Assembly: GCF_009362785.1 (NCBI RefSeq)
Contig: NZ_WHNQ01000004.1
Span: 248,001 to 312,000 of the forward strand
Reading direction: 5' to 3'
DNA: 64,000 nt
Source: Paraburkholderia atlantica
GTDB taxonomy: Bacteria; Pseudomonadota; Gammaproteobacteria; Burkholderiales; Burkholderiaceae
Under the pieces are notes generated by a model, which did not search any database, was not told the origin of the DNA, and worked only from the letters and a program-made list of their open reading frames with translations. This document shows, in pieces, positions 16,101 to 24,771 of the stretch. How positions within the stretch are numbered: the first letter of the stretch is position 1; each line of letters starts with the position of its first letter. A program made the position numbers and the translations under genes.

Positions 16101-18000
16101 ACAGATCCTTGACCCGCTCGATGTCGAACTCGGCATCGTCCGCGAGTTCGAGGCCGAAGTCGTGAATCCACGCGGGCATCGCGCCCGGCGCCTCGATCAG
16201 ATAAGGCCGCTCTTCGTCGACGCGCACGCCCAGATGTTCAAGCATCGGCAAGCTGCGCGACAGCGCGATCGGCATGCCTGCGCGATACACCTTGAAGCGG
16301 AACGCGCGCGGTCCGGATTCGATCGGCCTGTACAGATTCATTGCGAGCCGCTCGCTGCCTTGCACGCGCTCGATCAGTTCGATATCGCGCACCGCCGTGC
16401 GCGCCGGATAGTCGTCGCGGTAGCCGGCCGGAAACGAATCAGTGTAGTGCTGCAACAAGCGGTTGCCTTGTTCTTCGCCGAACGCGTCGAGCAATGCGTC
16501 GGCCAGATCGTCCTGCCAGCGTCGCGCGACTTGCACGAGGCGCGCTTCGAGCTCGCGCGTATCGACGCTCGGCATGCCGCCCTCTTTGGCATGGACGACG
16601 AAATGAATTCGCGCGAGCGTCGACTCCGACAGCAACGGCGTGAATTCGACGTTCTCGCCATTGAATGCATCGGCGAGCAGGTTGGCGATGCGTTGCCGCA
16701 GATCGGTGTTGTACTTGTCGCGCGACACGAACACGAGGCACGACACGAAGCGATCGAAGCGATCGCGCCGCACGAACAGCCGCGTGCGTTGATGTTCCTG
16801 CAAACGCAGCACGCCGAGGGTGGTGTCGTAAAGCTGGTCTTCGTCGGCCTGGAACAGTTCGTCGCGCGGATAGGTTTCGAGCACCGTGACCAGCGATTTC
16901 GCCAGATGACCTTTCGGCAGGAATGCAGCGCGTCGGACGATATTCGCGCACTTGCGCCGCACGATCGGAATCTCCGCGGCCGACACGAAATAAGCGGTCG
17001 ACGTATACAGGCCGATGAAGCGACGTTCGCCCGTCACCTTGCCATCGGCGCCGCTCAGCTTGATGCCGACATAGTCGAGATAGCCGGGCCGGTGCACCGT
17101 GGCGCGCGAATTGGCCTTGGTCAGGAAGATCGGCGACGAGCCGGAGATGATCTCCGCGGCCGCCGGCGGCAACGGCGTAACTTCCGGCGCGCCGCCCGCA
17201 CCCTGCGCATCGCGCAGAATGCCGAGACCGGAGCCCGCCACCGCCCGCAAACCATAGCCGCCATCGAGCTGCACCAGTTCGTAATCGCGCTGGCCGAGGA
17301 ACGTGAAATGATCGGCGACCATCCATTCGACGAACGCGCGCGCTTCGACACCCTCGGGACCGGTCTCGCGCGCCTTCATATCCTGAATCGTCTGCTTCGC
17401 GCGTTCGATGATCTTCGGCCAGTCCTCGACCGCCGCGCGCACGTCGCCGAGCACCCGGGCGATATCGTCGCGCAACGCGTCGAGTTTTGCGGCATCGCCA
17501 CAACGATCGACTTCGAAATGGATGCACGAGGTCAGATGCGAGCGCGTATCGCCGGCTTCTTCGGCGCCCTGGCTCACGCGTGCGATGCTGCCGTCCGCCG
17601 CGCGCCAGATCCGAAACACCGGATGCACGACCGAATGCAGCGCGAGCCGATGGCGGTTGACCGTCATCGAGACCGAATCGACGAGGAACGGCATGTCGTC
17701 GTTGACGATCTCGATCACCGTGTGATCGGAATGCCAGCCATGCTGTTCGAGGATCGGGTTATATACGCGCAGCCGCTGCTCGCCCGGCACGAAGCGCTGC
17801 GCGGTCTGCCAGTGGGCGAGCGCCGCGCCGTACAGATCGGCGATCGAGCGGCTTTGCAGATCGCCTGCGTCGACAAAATCGTAGTAATGCCGCAGGAAGG
17901 GTTCGACGATATCGAAGGTCGGTTCCGGCAACCGCCCCCGCGCAAATTCGACGACATCGTTCAGCAGGTGCGTGACGGCTTCTTCGTTCTTTGCTTGCAT
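13162..18000 (-). CDS. gdhB: NAD-specific glutamate dehydrogenase, large (180-kDa) type
   Basis: A 1,612-residue cytoplasmic enzyme of the large NAD-dependent GDH class (about 1,600-1,650 residues, as in Pseudomonas GdhB), which oxidises glutamate to 2-oxoglutarate and ammonia. The N-terminal half carries ACT-like regulatory regions. The catalytic core has the substrate-site segment VGSKGGFVVKNPP near residue 845 and the Gly-rich GVGDMSGDVFGNGMLLS near residue 981, followed by the dinucleotide-binding part (VAEGGNLGLTQLGRIEFA). Full length, no frameshift seen. It is transcribed alone; the next gene rightwards on the same strand ends almost 200 bp away. A very long open frame on the opposite strand is an artefact of GC-rich codon usage. 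Confidence 0.96.
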   Translation of the reverse strand: MQAKNEEAVTHLLNDVVEFARGRLPEPTFDIVEPFLRHYYDFVDAGDLQSRSIADLYGAALAHWQTAQRFVPGEQRLRVYNPILEQHGWHSDHTVIEIVNDDMPFLVDSVSMTVNRHRLALHSVVHPVFRIWRAADGSIARVSQGAEEAGDTRSHLTSCIHFEVDRCGDAAKLDALRDDIARVLGDVRAAVEDWPKIIERAKQTIQDMKARETGPEGVEARAFVEWMVADHFTFLGQRDYELVQLDGGYGLRAVAGSGLGILRDAQGAGGAPEVTPLPPAAAEIISGSSPIFLTKANSRATVHRPGYLDYVGIKLSGADGKVTGERRFIGLYTSTAYFVSAAEIPIVRRKCANIVRRAAFLPKGHLAKSLVTVLETYPRDELFQADEDQLYDTTLGVLRLQEHQRTRLFVRRDRFDRFVSCLVFVSRDKYNTDLRQRIANLLADAFNGENVEFTPLLSESTLARIHFVVHAKEGGMPSVDTRELEARLVQVARRWQDDLADALLDAFGEEQGNRLLQHYTDSFPAGYRDDYPARTAVRDIELIERVQGSERLAMNLYRPIESGPRAFRFKVYRAGMPIALSRSLPMLEHLGVRVDEERPYLIEAPGAMPAWIHDFGLELADDAEFDIERVKDLFEQAFEQVWTGTIESDDFNRLVLRAQLNAREVTILRAYAKYLRQVGSTFSDAYIERAVTGNPAIARMLVDLFVARFDPALGAVREARVNACLESIDSALDQVPNLDEDRILRQFLGVIKATKRTNYYRHDAQGQPKPYLSFKFDPAQVPGLPEPKPMFEIWVYSPRVEGVHLRGGRVARGGLRWSDRREDFRTEVLGLMKAQMVKNVVIVPVGSKGGFVVKNPPPQSERDAWMREGVACYQTFLRGLLDVTDNLAGTEVAPPPDVVRHDPDDPYLVVAADKGTATFSDYANAISHEYGFWLDDAFASGGSVGYDHKKMGITARGAWESVKRHFREMGVDTQSQDFTVVGVGDMSGDVFGNGMLLSPHIKLLAAFDHRHIFLDPNPDPAASMAERARLFMLDRSSWADYDPSLISAGGGVFPRSAKTIPLSPAVQAALGTSAAALSPAELMRVILQAPVDLLYNGGIGTYVKASRETNQQAGDRANDAIRVNGADLRCKVVAEGGNLGLTQLGRIEFAQHGGRINTDAIDNSAGVDCSDHEVNIKILLGLVVADGEMTEKQRNALLAEMTDEVGLLVLTDNYYQTQALSIAGRFGVELLDAETRLMRYLEKAGRLNRVIEFLPTDEDVAERAAAKQGLTTPERAVLLAYSKMWLYDALLESSMPEDPLVSDMLIEYFPKPLRQRFREPMQRHPLRREILATHLTNALVNRVGCEFVHRLMEETDAEPGDIVRACIMARDVFDLDQIWRSIDALDNRVADDVQARMFAEVARLVERSALWFLRHLQTGAANGDVTGLLARCRDAAQRLAPQWPALLPAADLEALSERQRAFVDAGVDSDLAVRIASGEVSAALLDIAEVASTCERNLEQVAGVYFALGTLLNYSWISERAASLPAPTHWDMLARASALAELARLKRALTTSALAGATDASTPDALVQTWREKRAAQLERYTRLLTDLRATGGASLSVLLVVVREMAALERA

Positions 18001-18198
18001 GATCGACTCCCCTGGCTGGCGGCAATGGTGAGTATCGCGTGATTCGCAGGCAACGTCTGACTTGGAATTATGCGCCTGCCGTGCGCGATGCGTCCGTTTC
18101 GCGAAGTCAGGTAATACCCGCTGCCGGCTCGTCGAAGAATCGTCACAGTTGGCGTGGAAGGGGTCGCGTCGCTGCGGCGCGGCAATGTCGTGAGCGGC

Positions 18199-19071
18199 TC
18201 AACTCGCGGGCTTGGCCGATGCGGGTCCCGGCGTGGCCGCATCGCTGTCCTCGGCGCGCTGAGTGAGCCACGCGCGAATCTGCGCGGCGGTCCACGCGGG
18301 ATCGTCATGCGGCAGATCATGGCCGGCCCACGGATGCTCGCGATGCGGCGCGCCCCACGCCGCCGCGAGCTTCGCCGAACAGACCGGGTTGACGAGCCCA
18401 TCGGCCGCCGACGACAAAACGAGCAATGCACAGGCGGGCGCGGCGGGCGCCGCGCGAAAGCGGGCGGCCGCCCACAATTGCCGCAGCGCATTCGCGCGGC
18501 TCACCGGTGCGCTGCGGCGGATCGTGGTCCAAGCGGCGAGGTCCGCGGCCAAGGTGTCGAGGTTGTTGCAGGTGAGGCGATGGATGCCGCTCTCGGCATC
18601 GGCCGCATCGCCCCAATGCGCGGCGACGCCGAGCAGACCCGGCCACGCCGACGGCCGCAGCCGCTCGTGCATGCGACTGAACGGCCGCATGCTCGTATTG
18701 ATCAGCACGAGCCGTTCGATTTCGCCGGGATGACGCTGCGCCCAGTCGGTCGCGACCATGCCGCCGAGCGACATCGCGATTATGTTGTAGGGGCCCGGCA
18801 CGCCCGATTCGAGCGCAGCCTGCCGCACGAAGGCGACGATGCCCGCGACGCTCGCGGGCGCGCGCCGCCGCACGTATTCACCGTTGCCGGGAAGATCGAG
18901 CGGCAGCAAACGTACGCCGGTCGTGGTCGTTGCGTTGGAGATGGCGGTTGTCGTCTGACCGCACGAGCTGCGGTCCGGGATCTGACCTAGGGATTCACGC
19001 AACGCCGCCGGCAAGCGCCCCCAATGCCGCGTTTCGCGCGTCAGTCCGCGCAGCAGGACCCATGTGCTCAT
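18199..19071 (-). CDS. Alpha/beta hydrolase
   Basis: A 290-residue alpha/beta-hydrolase-fold protein, probably cytoplasmic. The nucleophile elbow is IIAMSLGGMVA with Ser101. The acid is likely in VLSSAADGLVNP and the histidine in WAGHDLPHDDP near the C-terminus. An unusual low-complexity insert (TTTAISNATTTTG, about 40-52) separates the first strand from the LPLDLPGNG oxyanion-side loop. Its ATG overlaps the stop of the upstream M14 peptidase by four bases (ATGA), so the two are co-translated. The substrate is unknown; esterase or thioesterase chemistry is possible. Confidence 0.85.
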   Translation of the reverse strand: MSTWVLLRGLTRETRHWGRLPAALRESLGQIPDRSSCGQTTTAISNATTTTGVRLLPLDLPGNGEYVRRRAPASVAGIVAFVRQAALESGVPGPYNIIAMSLGGMVATDWAQRHPGEIERLVLINTSMRPFSRMHERLRPSAWPGLLGVAAHWGDAADAESGIHRLTCNNLDTLAADLAAWTTIRRSAPVSRANALRQLWAAARFRAAPAAPACALLVLSSAADGLVNPVCSAKLAAAWGAPHREHPWAGHDLPHDDPAWTAAQIRAWLTQRAEDSDAATPGPASAKPAS

Positions 19072-20105
19072 TCGCGATCCGGCCTGTACCAGTGGTCGAG
19101 CGCGCGTTGCAGCAACTGCTCGCGATGGTTGCCTTGCGGCAGCCAGCGCTGCGACGAAAATGCCGCGCGCGCGAGAAAGTCGAACAGGTTCGCATGGCGC
19201 CGCAGCACGCGCGCGGTGCGATGCTCCATGACCGGATTGAACATGCCTTGCCGGGAAAACAACTGGCGCGGGTTCTTCTTGATCCACAGCCACGAGCCGA
19301 GTTCGAGCGTCATCGGCAGGAAGATGTTCGGCACTGGCGTGCGGTCGTACGCGTAGTCCCACAGATCGCCGTGCAGCAGATACTGGTGGCTTTGCGGCTC
19401 GAACGTGTAGCCGTGATGCGGATGCGCGTGTTCGAACATGCTCTTCAGCATGTACATTTCGGGCAGATGCGGCATCTGCTGGCGGGTTCGCGCGTATGGA
19501 AACCAGATGCTGTCGCTCCAGCCGTAGCCGGAATGGCAATCGAGCGCGATGCTCAGCGGCCGCGCGGCGAGTTGCGTTTCGACCACGTGCAGCAGCGCGG
19601 CCGCCTCGACCTCCATCGGTTCGCCCGCGCGGCCCCGATACCACGGTAGCCACGCGCCGACGCGCTGGCCGCCCGCAAGCAGCGGCACACGCGCGTCGGC
19701 GTCTTGCGGTGCGTTGCGCATCAGATCGACACCGCGCGGATTGGCGCGCGTCGCTGCCCACATGCCACCGGGATTCGCAATCGGTAAAAAGATCAGCCGG
19801 ATGGATTGCAATTCACGCACCAGAAGTTCGTCCCATTCGAGCCGAGCGAGCAGCGAGCGCATATAGTCGAGCACGAGTTGCGAGCCGATTCGCTCGAGCC
19901 CGTGAATGCCGCCGAAAAAGCCAATGGCCGGCGCGAGCGGATCGGACGAACCGATGCTGGCGGTGTAGATGGAAAAGCGCCGGCCACGTACCTCGGTCTC
20001 GCAGACCGCGCGGATTTCGAAGCTCGCCCTGCCCTGATCGAGGATTGACTTGAGATCTTCATATTCGGCAAAACTGTCCGGAAGAAAGCTCAAAGGAGTC
20101 GGCAT
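19068..20105 (-). CDS. M14-family zinc carboxypeptidase-like protein
   Basis: A 345-residue protein with the metallocarboxypeptidase signature: zinc ligands His68 and Glu71 in GGIHGLERIG, a third ligand His191 in LDCHSGYG, a substrate-binding Arg130 in GVDLMRN, and the catalytic Glu268 in MTLELGSW. No signal peptide is visible, so it is probably cytoplasmic and may act on a small peptide or amidated compound rather than in general proteolysis. It is the first gene of a two-gene operon with the alpha/beta hydrolase. The pairing suggests a shared small-molecule substrate, but that is inference. Confidence 0.87.
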   Translation of the reverse strand: MPTPLSFLPDSFAEYEDLKSILDQGRASFEIRAVCETEVRGRRFSIYTASIGSSDPLAPAIGFFGGIHGLERIGSQLVLDYMRSLLARLEWDELLVRELQSIRLIFLPIANPGGMWAATRANPRGVDLMRNAPQDADARVPLLAGGQRVGAWLPWYRGRAGEPMEVEAAALLHVVETQLAARPLSIALDCHSGYGWSDSIWFPYARTRQQMPHLPEMYMLKSMFEHAHPHHGYTFEPQSHQYLLHGDLWDYAYDRTPVPNIFLPMTLELGSWLWIKKNPRQLFSRQGMFNPVMEHRTARVLRRHANLFDFLARAAFSSQRWLPQGNHREQLLQRALDHWYRPDRE

Positions 20106-20375
20106 GACAGCGTGACCGGGGTGTCGGGATTTTTAAGGACGGCCGGAAAACACGCACTATAGCCTGGCTGTGTGTCAGTGGGCGGGAGCGTCGAGCCGAT
20201 CGGCAGTTGCGTAGGATCGAGCTGTAGCGCCGCGTCGATGCGTGGGCCGTGCCGCGGTTAGAGACACTGTCACTTGCAGATGATGTGAGCATCCTACGAT
20301 GGTGAACCGCTTTGGTTTTCTGGACATGGTACCGGCTCTGTAAGTAAGCCGGCGTCAGGAGAGATGGTCGGTCGC
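20106..20375. other. Non-coding gap left of the peptidase promoter
   Basis: No credible gene. A hairpin CCGGCT-N9-AGCCGG at 20333-20354 lies just beyond the stop of the minus-strand cassette ending at 20376 and could help terminate it, but it lacks a T-tract. The rest would contain the promoter of the peptidase/hydrolase operon. Confidence 0.4.
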
Positions 20376-21089
20376 TTAGTTCTTGTCTTGGACCGAAAAT
20401 TGAAACGGTATCTCTGGCTGCGCAAATCTGAGCCGAAGTTGGTTTAGAGCCGGTACCGGGACAAAGCGCTGATTCTCAAACGTGTAGTACGACACTAACA
20501 ATCCAACGCGGGATTGTTGTGCATCATCGAACAGGTAACTGTTCTTCGGAAAGGCAAGCTTGCCGTCCTTCGTCGCCACTACAGCCAGACATGACGAAAG
20601 CAGACTTGGCAGATGCAAGAATGTCGGCTTACGAGCTAGAGGATTCACCAAAAGGAATATCTGCTGGTGCCGGTCGGCTTCGCCTGAACCACTGCCGTAC
20701 CCTTCCATACACAGAAGCGGAGGACGATTGCTCGTCCCTCCCGCCAAGAACACCTGAGCGTTGCCCGGATAAATGTCTATTGCATACTCATCCGGAAACG
20801 TCGTTGCGCGCGCAAAGCGATAGCTTTTGCCATTGACCGTTATGCGATTCTCTGCAACCTCGATTCGCAAAGCCCTTCCGTCCAGAGTGGATCTCAGTTC
20901 CGTGTAACTACCCTGCCCCCCGAGATCTGAATAAAGGTGGAGAGGCCCGGCAGGTTGCTTGATCGGGGCACCAAACACCACGCCCGGCTGGGCGGAATAG
21001 AACGCATCGTAACTGTCGTAAGATCGGACCGCGTGAGAATTACTCGACATGGCGGCCAGAGCCGCCATCAGCATCACGGTGGATTTCAT
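20376..21089 (-). CDS. Secreted hypothetical protein, candidate periplasmic immunity protein
   Basis: A 237-residue protein with a clear Sec signal peptide (cleavage expected after SNSHA, about residue 20) and no membrane segment afterwards, so periplasmic. I do not recognise a family. Its ATG overlaps the stop of the upstream putative muramidase by four bases (ATGA), the usual arrangement of an immunity gene behind its effector. A periplasmic location would be right for protecting against a peptidoglycan-attacking effector. Base composition is more AT-rich than the neighbouring core genes, consistent with horizontal acquisition. The immunity role is inferred from position and localisation only; it could instead be an accessory envelope protein. 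Confidence 0.6.
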   Translation of the reverse strand: MKSTVMLMAALAAMSSNSHAVRSYDSYDAFYSAQPGVVFGAPIKQPAGPLHLYSDLGGQGSYTELRSTLDGRALRIEVAENRITVNGKSYRFARATTFPDEYAIDIYPGNAQVFLAGGTSNRPPLLCMEGYGSGSGEADRHQQIFLLVNPLARKPTFLHLPSLLSSCLAVVATKDGKLAFPKNSYLFDDAQQSRVGLLVSYYTFENQRFVPVPALNQLRLRFAQPEIPFQFSVQDKN

Positions 21090-21700
21090 CGGTATGCCTT
21101 TGCTCCGTTAGCTTTCAGGTAATCTGGGTTGTGCCGCCAAAATACGGTGCCACCGTGAGCGGCCGTCGAAACCCATACCGAATCGTAGCGGCCGCGTTCG
21201 CCGCCGTCGACGATTTGCCCAGTCTTCTTATTACGGACTCTCCAATACTTGATGACTTCCCGCCGCTTCTCTGGCACACCGAAAATATTGTCAGATGGGG
21301 AGCCCCATTTGAACCCGTCTAGCACCTTGGGACGGCTCGCGTATCTGGTCTTGAAGTCGAGCCCGTCCCACCAGAATGCACCGTTCGACGGGTCCGGTCC
21401 GTCGTTGGCCAATGCCTTTTGAGCCCAATCGACAGCCAGCTTCATCCCAGGATTCGGTTCAATCTCACTGTCAGGGGCGCGCATCAATTTGTTGAATCTA
21501 GCGTTGGAGCCGTCCCATGCGTACGAATAGTTCGGGTCTGCGGCGCGCAACTCGGACACCGTCTTTCCGCCCCATGCGCGACACCGATTTGCCACGGCAA
21601 ACGCAATTCCCCCGATTTCATGCGGGTCGTTGGCCGTGGATGCCTCCCCGTAAGCGATCGCGGCAAGCAATCGTACCTCCTCGCTGATTGCGCCGCTCAT
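21086..21700 (-). CDS. SleB/lysozyme-like cell-wall hydrolase, candidate type VI effector
   Basis: A 204-residue protein without signal peptide. The N-terminal LLAAIAYGEAS followed by IGGIAFAVANRCRAW matches the general pattern of SleB-type cell-wall hydrolases (LxxxVYxEARGE...G..AVA.VxxNR), in which the glutamate of the GEA motif is catalytic. Aromatic segments GAFWWDGLDFKTRY and the C-terminal GGTVFWRHNPDY may line a glycan groove. It sits in a three-gene string with 4-base overlaps on both sides: a carrier-like protein upstream and an exported protein downstream. Lack of a signal peptide in a putative peptidoglycan hydrolase suggests delivery by another route such as type VI secretion. No vgrG, PAAR or T6SS structural gene is visible in this window. 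Confidence 0.6.
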   Translation of the reverse strand: MSGAISEEVRLLAAIAYGEASTANDPHEIGGIAFAVANRCRAWGGKTVSELRAADPNYSYAWDGSNARFNKLMRAPDSEIEPNPGMKLAVDWAQKALANDGPDPSNGAFWWDGLDFKTRYASRPKVLDGFKWGSPSDNIFGVPEKRREVIKYWRVRNKKTGQIVDGGERGRYDSVWVSTAAHGGTVFWRHNPDYLKANGAKAYR

Positions 21701-22146
21701 CGCACATCCCCCTCACGCCACGCCACGAAGGTCAGATTCGGATGCCGCATCAATGAGAACGCGCGCGTTCTCCCGCCTGCCAGCGACGCGTGGTCGACAA
21801 GACATTGACCATCGCTCGATAGCCTATAGGTCATCCCTTCGACGGGAGCCTTGGTCTTCGCGTCAACAAGCTCGAAATATTGCTCGAGTTCCTCAAACTT
21901 CGGCGCTGCCTTGCGTCCGCGACAGTTGCACGCCCATGCGTAACCCAGAGCTTCGGCCATGGCATAACCGGATTTCATCTTACGAACCCTGTCAAACGGA
22001 AAGAACTCGCCGGTTTCAGCGTTCAGGGCCTGTGCGTGCGGCATCGGCGGGAAGTTTGAGTAGATCGAATAGGTGATACGGCAAAGGTCACATTCTTCAT
22101 CCACTGTCCAATCCGTCCCACTGCTTTGCTGTTTCAGTTGCTCCAT
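21697..22146 (-). CDS. Small protein with effector-linker-like domain, first gene of the cassette
   Basis: A 149-residue protein. The C-terminal half (FELVDAKTKAPVEGMTYRL ... DGQCLVDHASLAGGRT) matches a pattern I know from type VI effectors and PAAR/VgrG-linked proteins (FxLxDxxTGxPLxNxxYRIxxxDG...GxTDxxGRT). The N-terminal part carries cysteine pairs (CDLC near residue 21 and CNC), possibly metal-binding. I place the start at the ATG at 22146, preceded by AGGAG; a TTG three codons upstream lies inside that ribosome site and is unlikely. Its stop overlaps the next gene by four bases. Likely role: carrier or adaptor for the muramidase-like protein. Moderate confidence on the domain, low on function. 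Confidence 0.55.
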   Translation of the reverse strand: MEQLKQQSSGTDWTVDEECDLCRITYSIYSNFPPMPHAQALNAETGEFFPFDRVRKMKSGYAMAEALGYAWACNCRGRKAAPKFEELEQYFELVDAKTKAPVEGMTYRLSSDGQCLVDHASLAGGRTRAFSLMRHPNLTFVAWREGDVR

Positions 22147-22220
22147 TACACTCCTCAAGAGTTTTCAGTCGAAACCTCGCGAATTAATCATCGAAAAGGA
22201 CCGCGGTCAACCGCTTTAAT

Positions 22221-22235
22221 TCGGGATAATCCCGA
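22221..22235. promoter_or_regulatory. Perfect 7-1-7 inverted repeat, operator-like
   Basis: TCGGGAT-A-ATCCCGA lies 75-90 bp upstream of the first gene of the effector-like cassette, next to possible minus-strand promoter elements, where a dimeric regulator could bind. Confidence 0.4.
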
Positions 22236-22303
22236 TTTGACAACTATTTACGACTGTGTCGAATATCTCGATTTCTATTGCATATTCCGGCTGGCGCAGG
22301 ACG

Positions 22304-22327
22304 AAAAAATGGCGGCATTGCGCCGCC
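22304..22327 (-). terminator. Rho-independent terminator reading leftwards, with no gene upstream of it
   Basis: On the minus strand GGCGGC-GCAAT-GCCGCC is followed by A and six T. There is no recognisable minus-strand gene between this site and phnC, so it may end a small RNA or act as an attenuator in the leader of the cassette. Confidence 0.6.
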
Positions 22328-22836
22328 TTTATCGTCAGGGATCGAAACTGGTTAGTGTTGCGTCCATGAAGCATCAATCGCCGCCAGTTTCGCATTCGCA
22401 CCTTCCGTGGCGTCAGCGAGAATCGCTGCCGTGTCGTCCGGTTAGAGTCGCCGGCTGGGAAGCTCCTCGATGGCGTCGAGCCAAGGGGCCGTGAAAAGCT
22501 CCGGATCAAAGGCGCCGCCATGACGGCGCGACCCGTGTACCGGGAGCATCAAGCACGACGGCAAACGACGCAATGTTGCCTCGCCAAGAGTCAACATGAA
22601 CGAGTTCGCCCGTCTGCACGCAAATCATGTCATCCGTATGTCACTCTCCGTTCAAATCAGTGACTTCAAGCTGACTTTGTTCTGCCATCCCGACGTCACA
22701 TGACGCCGCGGGAAAATTCGACACAGAAACATGTAGTCGTCTAGACGTTGCGATGCCTTCACTCAACCGTCACAGTCGCTTTCTAGAATGAGCCCCACAC
22801 ATGCCGGCAGTATCCGGTTGCATCGAGGGAATACAG

Positions 22837-23733
22837 ATGGAAGCGATTCGTGAAGCTATTCGAATCGAACGTTTGAGCAAGACGTTCGACAACGGCCGCA
22901 AAGCGCTCGACGAAATCGATCTGCGCGTCGCGCCCGGTGAAATGGTCGCGCTGATCGGCGCGTCGGGCTCGGGGAAATCGACGTTGTTGCGGCATATCGC
23001 GGGCTTTACCGCGTCGGACGCGCAGCCGTCGCAGATCGAGATTCTCGGCCGGCCGATCCAGCAGAACGGCCGCATCGTGCGTGAAGTGCGCAGCATTCGT
23101 CGCGACATCGGCTTCGTTTTCCAGCAGTTCAATCTGGTGAACCGGCTGTCGGTCGAAACCAACGTGCTGATCGGCGCGCTCGCGCGCCTGCCGTGGTGGC
23201 GGCGTCTCTGCGGCCGCTTCCCGCGCGCGGAACGCGCACTGTCGCTGGCTGCGCTGCACGAAGTCGGGATCGGCGAACATGCGCGCGAGCGGGCCGCGAA
23301 CCTGTCGGGCGGTCAGCAGCAGCGTGCCGCGCTTGCGCGGGCGCTCGTGCAGCGCGCGCAAATCGTGCTCGCCGACGAGCCGATCGCCTCGCTCGATCCG
23401 GAGTCGTCGCGCCGCGTGATGGACATGCTGCGAGCGCTGAACGTCGAGCATCGGATCACGGTGCTGGTGTCGCTGCATCAGGTCGACATCGCGATGCGGT
23501 ACTGCCCGCGCACGGTCGCACTGCGTCGCGGCAAGGTGGTCTACGACGGCCCTTCCAATGCGCTGACGCCGGCGCTGCTAAAGAAACTCTACGGCGACGA
23601 TGCGCGCGAACTGCTCGACGACGCGACGCACGACGCTGACGACACTCACGACGCACCCGCGCAGGCCGAAACCGGCCCCGGCCCTGCCGCCGCGCGCTAC
23701 GCGTTCGCGCTGAACACCGCGCCGTCGAACTGA
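22837..23733 (+). CDS. phnC: Phosphonate ABC transporter ATP-binding protein
   Basis: A 298-residue ABC ATPase that powers uptake of phosphonates together with PhnD and PhnE. Walker A is GASGSGKST, the signature is LSGGQQQR, Walker B is [16 protein letters not shown] and the switch His is in VSLHQVDIA. The C-terminal extension of about 30 residues, Asp/His/Ala-rich, is longer than usual. The ATG at 22837 is chosen because GAGGGA lies six bases upstream; an in-frame ATG at 22801 has no ribosome site. It is first in the operon phnC-phnD-phnE. Confidence 0.93.
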   Translation: MEAIREAIRIERLSKTFDNGRKALDEIDLRVAPGEMVALIGASGSGKSTLLRHIAGFTASDAQPSQIEILGRPIQQNGRIVREVRSIRRDIGFVFQQFNLVNRLSVETNVLIGALARLPWWRRLCGRFPRAERALSLAALHEVGIGEHARERAANLSGGQQQRAALARALVQRAQIVLADEPIASLDPESSRRVMDMLRALNVEHRITVLVSLHQVDIAMRYCPRTVALRRGKVVYDGPSNALTPALLKKLYGDDARELLDDATHDADDTHDAPAQAETGPGPAAARYAFALNTAPSN

Positions 23734-23793
23734 ACCGCGCACGCTGTCGCGCCCGCCTGTTTCTCTCCCATCCACTCAACCGGACCTCAACCG

Positions 23794-24771
23794 ATGAAAC
23801 TCCTGCGCTCCCTGATCACGCTCGCGGCCGGCGCTGCCGCTTTCACCTGTGTCGCCGCGGCCCACGCCGAGGACATCAATCTCGGCATCATCTCGACCGA
23901 TTCGTCGGCGGTGCTCAAGCAACGCTGGGAACCGCTGATCGAAGACATGAAGAAACAGACCGGCCTGGACGTGAAGGCATTCTTCGCGACCGATTACGCA
24001 GGCATCATCGAAGGCATGCGCTTCAACAAGGTGCAGGTCGGCTATTTCGGCAACGCGTCGGCGATCGAAGCCGTCGATCGTTCGAATGGCGAAGTATTTG
24101 CGAAAGTCGAGCACGCGGACGGCCAAAGTGGCTACTACTCGCTGCTGATCACCAATGTGAACAGCCGTTTCAAGACACTCGACGACGTGTTCAAGGACAC
24201 GAAGAGCGTGACGCTCGGCTTCGGCGATCCGAAGTCGACGTCGGGCACGCTGGTGCCGGGCTACTACCTGTTCGCGAAGCACAACGCGCCGGTCAATACG
24301 TCGTTCAAGAGCGTGCTGCCGTCGAGCCATGAGGCGAATCTGCTGGCCGTCGTCAACAACAAGATCGACATCGCGACCAACAACAGCGAGATGATGGACA
24401 CGCTGAAGCAACAGCACCCGGACAAGTACGCGCAGGTGCGCGTGCTGTGGACCTCGCCGCTGATTCCGTCGGACCCGCTCGTGTGGCGCAAGGATCTGCC
24501 TCAAGCAACGAAGGACAAGCTGCGCACATTCTTCCTGAACTACGCGAAGACCGATCCGCACGAAAAAGCGGTGATGGCCGCCATCACCGGATACAGCGGC
24601 TTCTCGGCATCCTCGGATCAGCAACTGCTGCCGATCCGCCAGATCGTGCTGTTCCAGCAGAAGCAGAAGATCGAGAACGATACGCATCTGTCCGATAGCG
24701 ACCGCAAGACGCAATTGGCCGCGCTCGACGCGAAGCTGAGCGCGCTCAGCAGCGAACAGTCGAAGCAATGA
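23794..24771 (+). CDS. phnD: Phosphonate ABC transporter periplasmic substrate-binding protein
   Basis: A 325-residue binding protein with a Sec signal peptide (cleavage after AAHA, near residue 25). The mature N-terminus [13 protein letters not shown] and the central motifs [31 protein letters not shown] and [11 protein letters not shown] are the PhnD pattern; the ST(S)GT segment binds the phosphonate group. It lies 60 bp after phnC and overlaps phnE by four bases (ATGA). No catabolic phosphonate gene (phnW, phnX, C-P lyase) is within the window, so the true substrate (2-aminoethylphosphonate, phosphite or another phosphonate) is open. Confidence 0.94.
   Translation: MKLLRSLITLAAGAAAFTCVAAAHAEDINLGIISTDSSAVLKQRWEPLIEDMKKQTGLDVKAFFATDYAGIIEGMRFNKVQVGYFGNASAIEAVDRSNGEVFAKVEHADGQSGYYSLLITNVNSRFKTLDDVFKDTKSVTLGFGDPKSTSGTLVPGYYLFAKHNAPVNTSFKSVLPSSHEANLLAVVNNKIDIATNNSEMMDTLKQQHPDKYAQVRVLWTSPLIPSDPLVWRKDLPQATKDKLRTFFLNYAKTDPHEKAVMAAITGYSGFSASSDQQLLPIRQIVLFQQKQKIENDTHLSDSDRKTQLAALDAKLSALSSEQSKQ

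Larger units (their letters stand above)
22147..22836. other. Gene-free 690-bp region with regulatory signals
   Basis: No convincing coding sequence on either strand; the open frames here are short and compositionally random. It should contain the promoters of the minus-strand cassette (a TTGACC-N16-ATTAAT pair reads leftwards) and of phnC (+). It also holds a perfect dyad and a hairpin terminator, listed separately. The 22500-22800 part shows nothing else I can support. Confidence 0.5.

Noticed and set aside
14968..18042. An uninterrupted open frame of over 1,000 codons on the strand opposite the glutamate dehydrogenase
   Set aside because: It is a mirror effect of GC-rich codon usage. The predicted chain is Arg/Ala/His/Asp-rich with no domain pattern, and the sense-strand enzyme is unmistakable.
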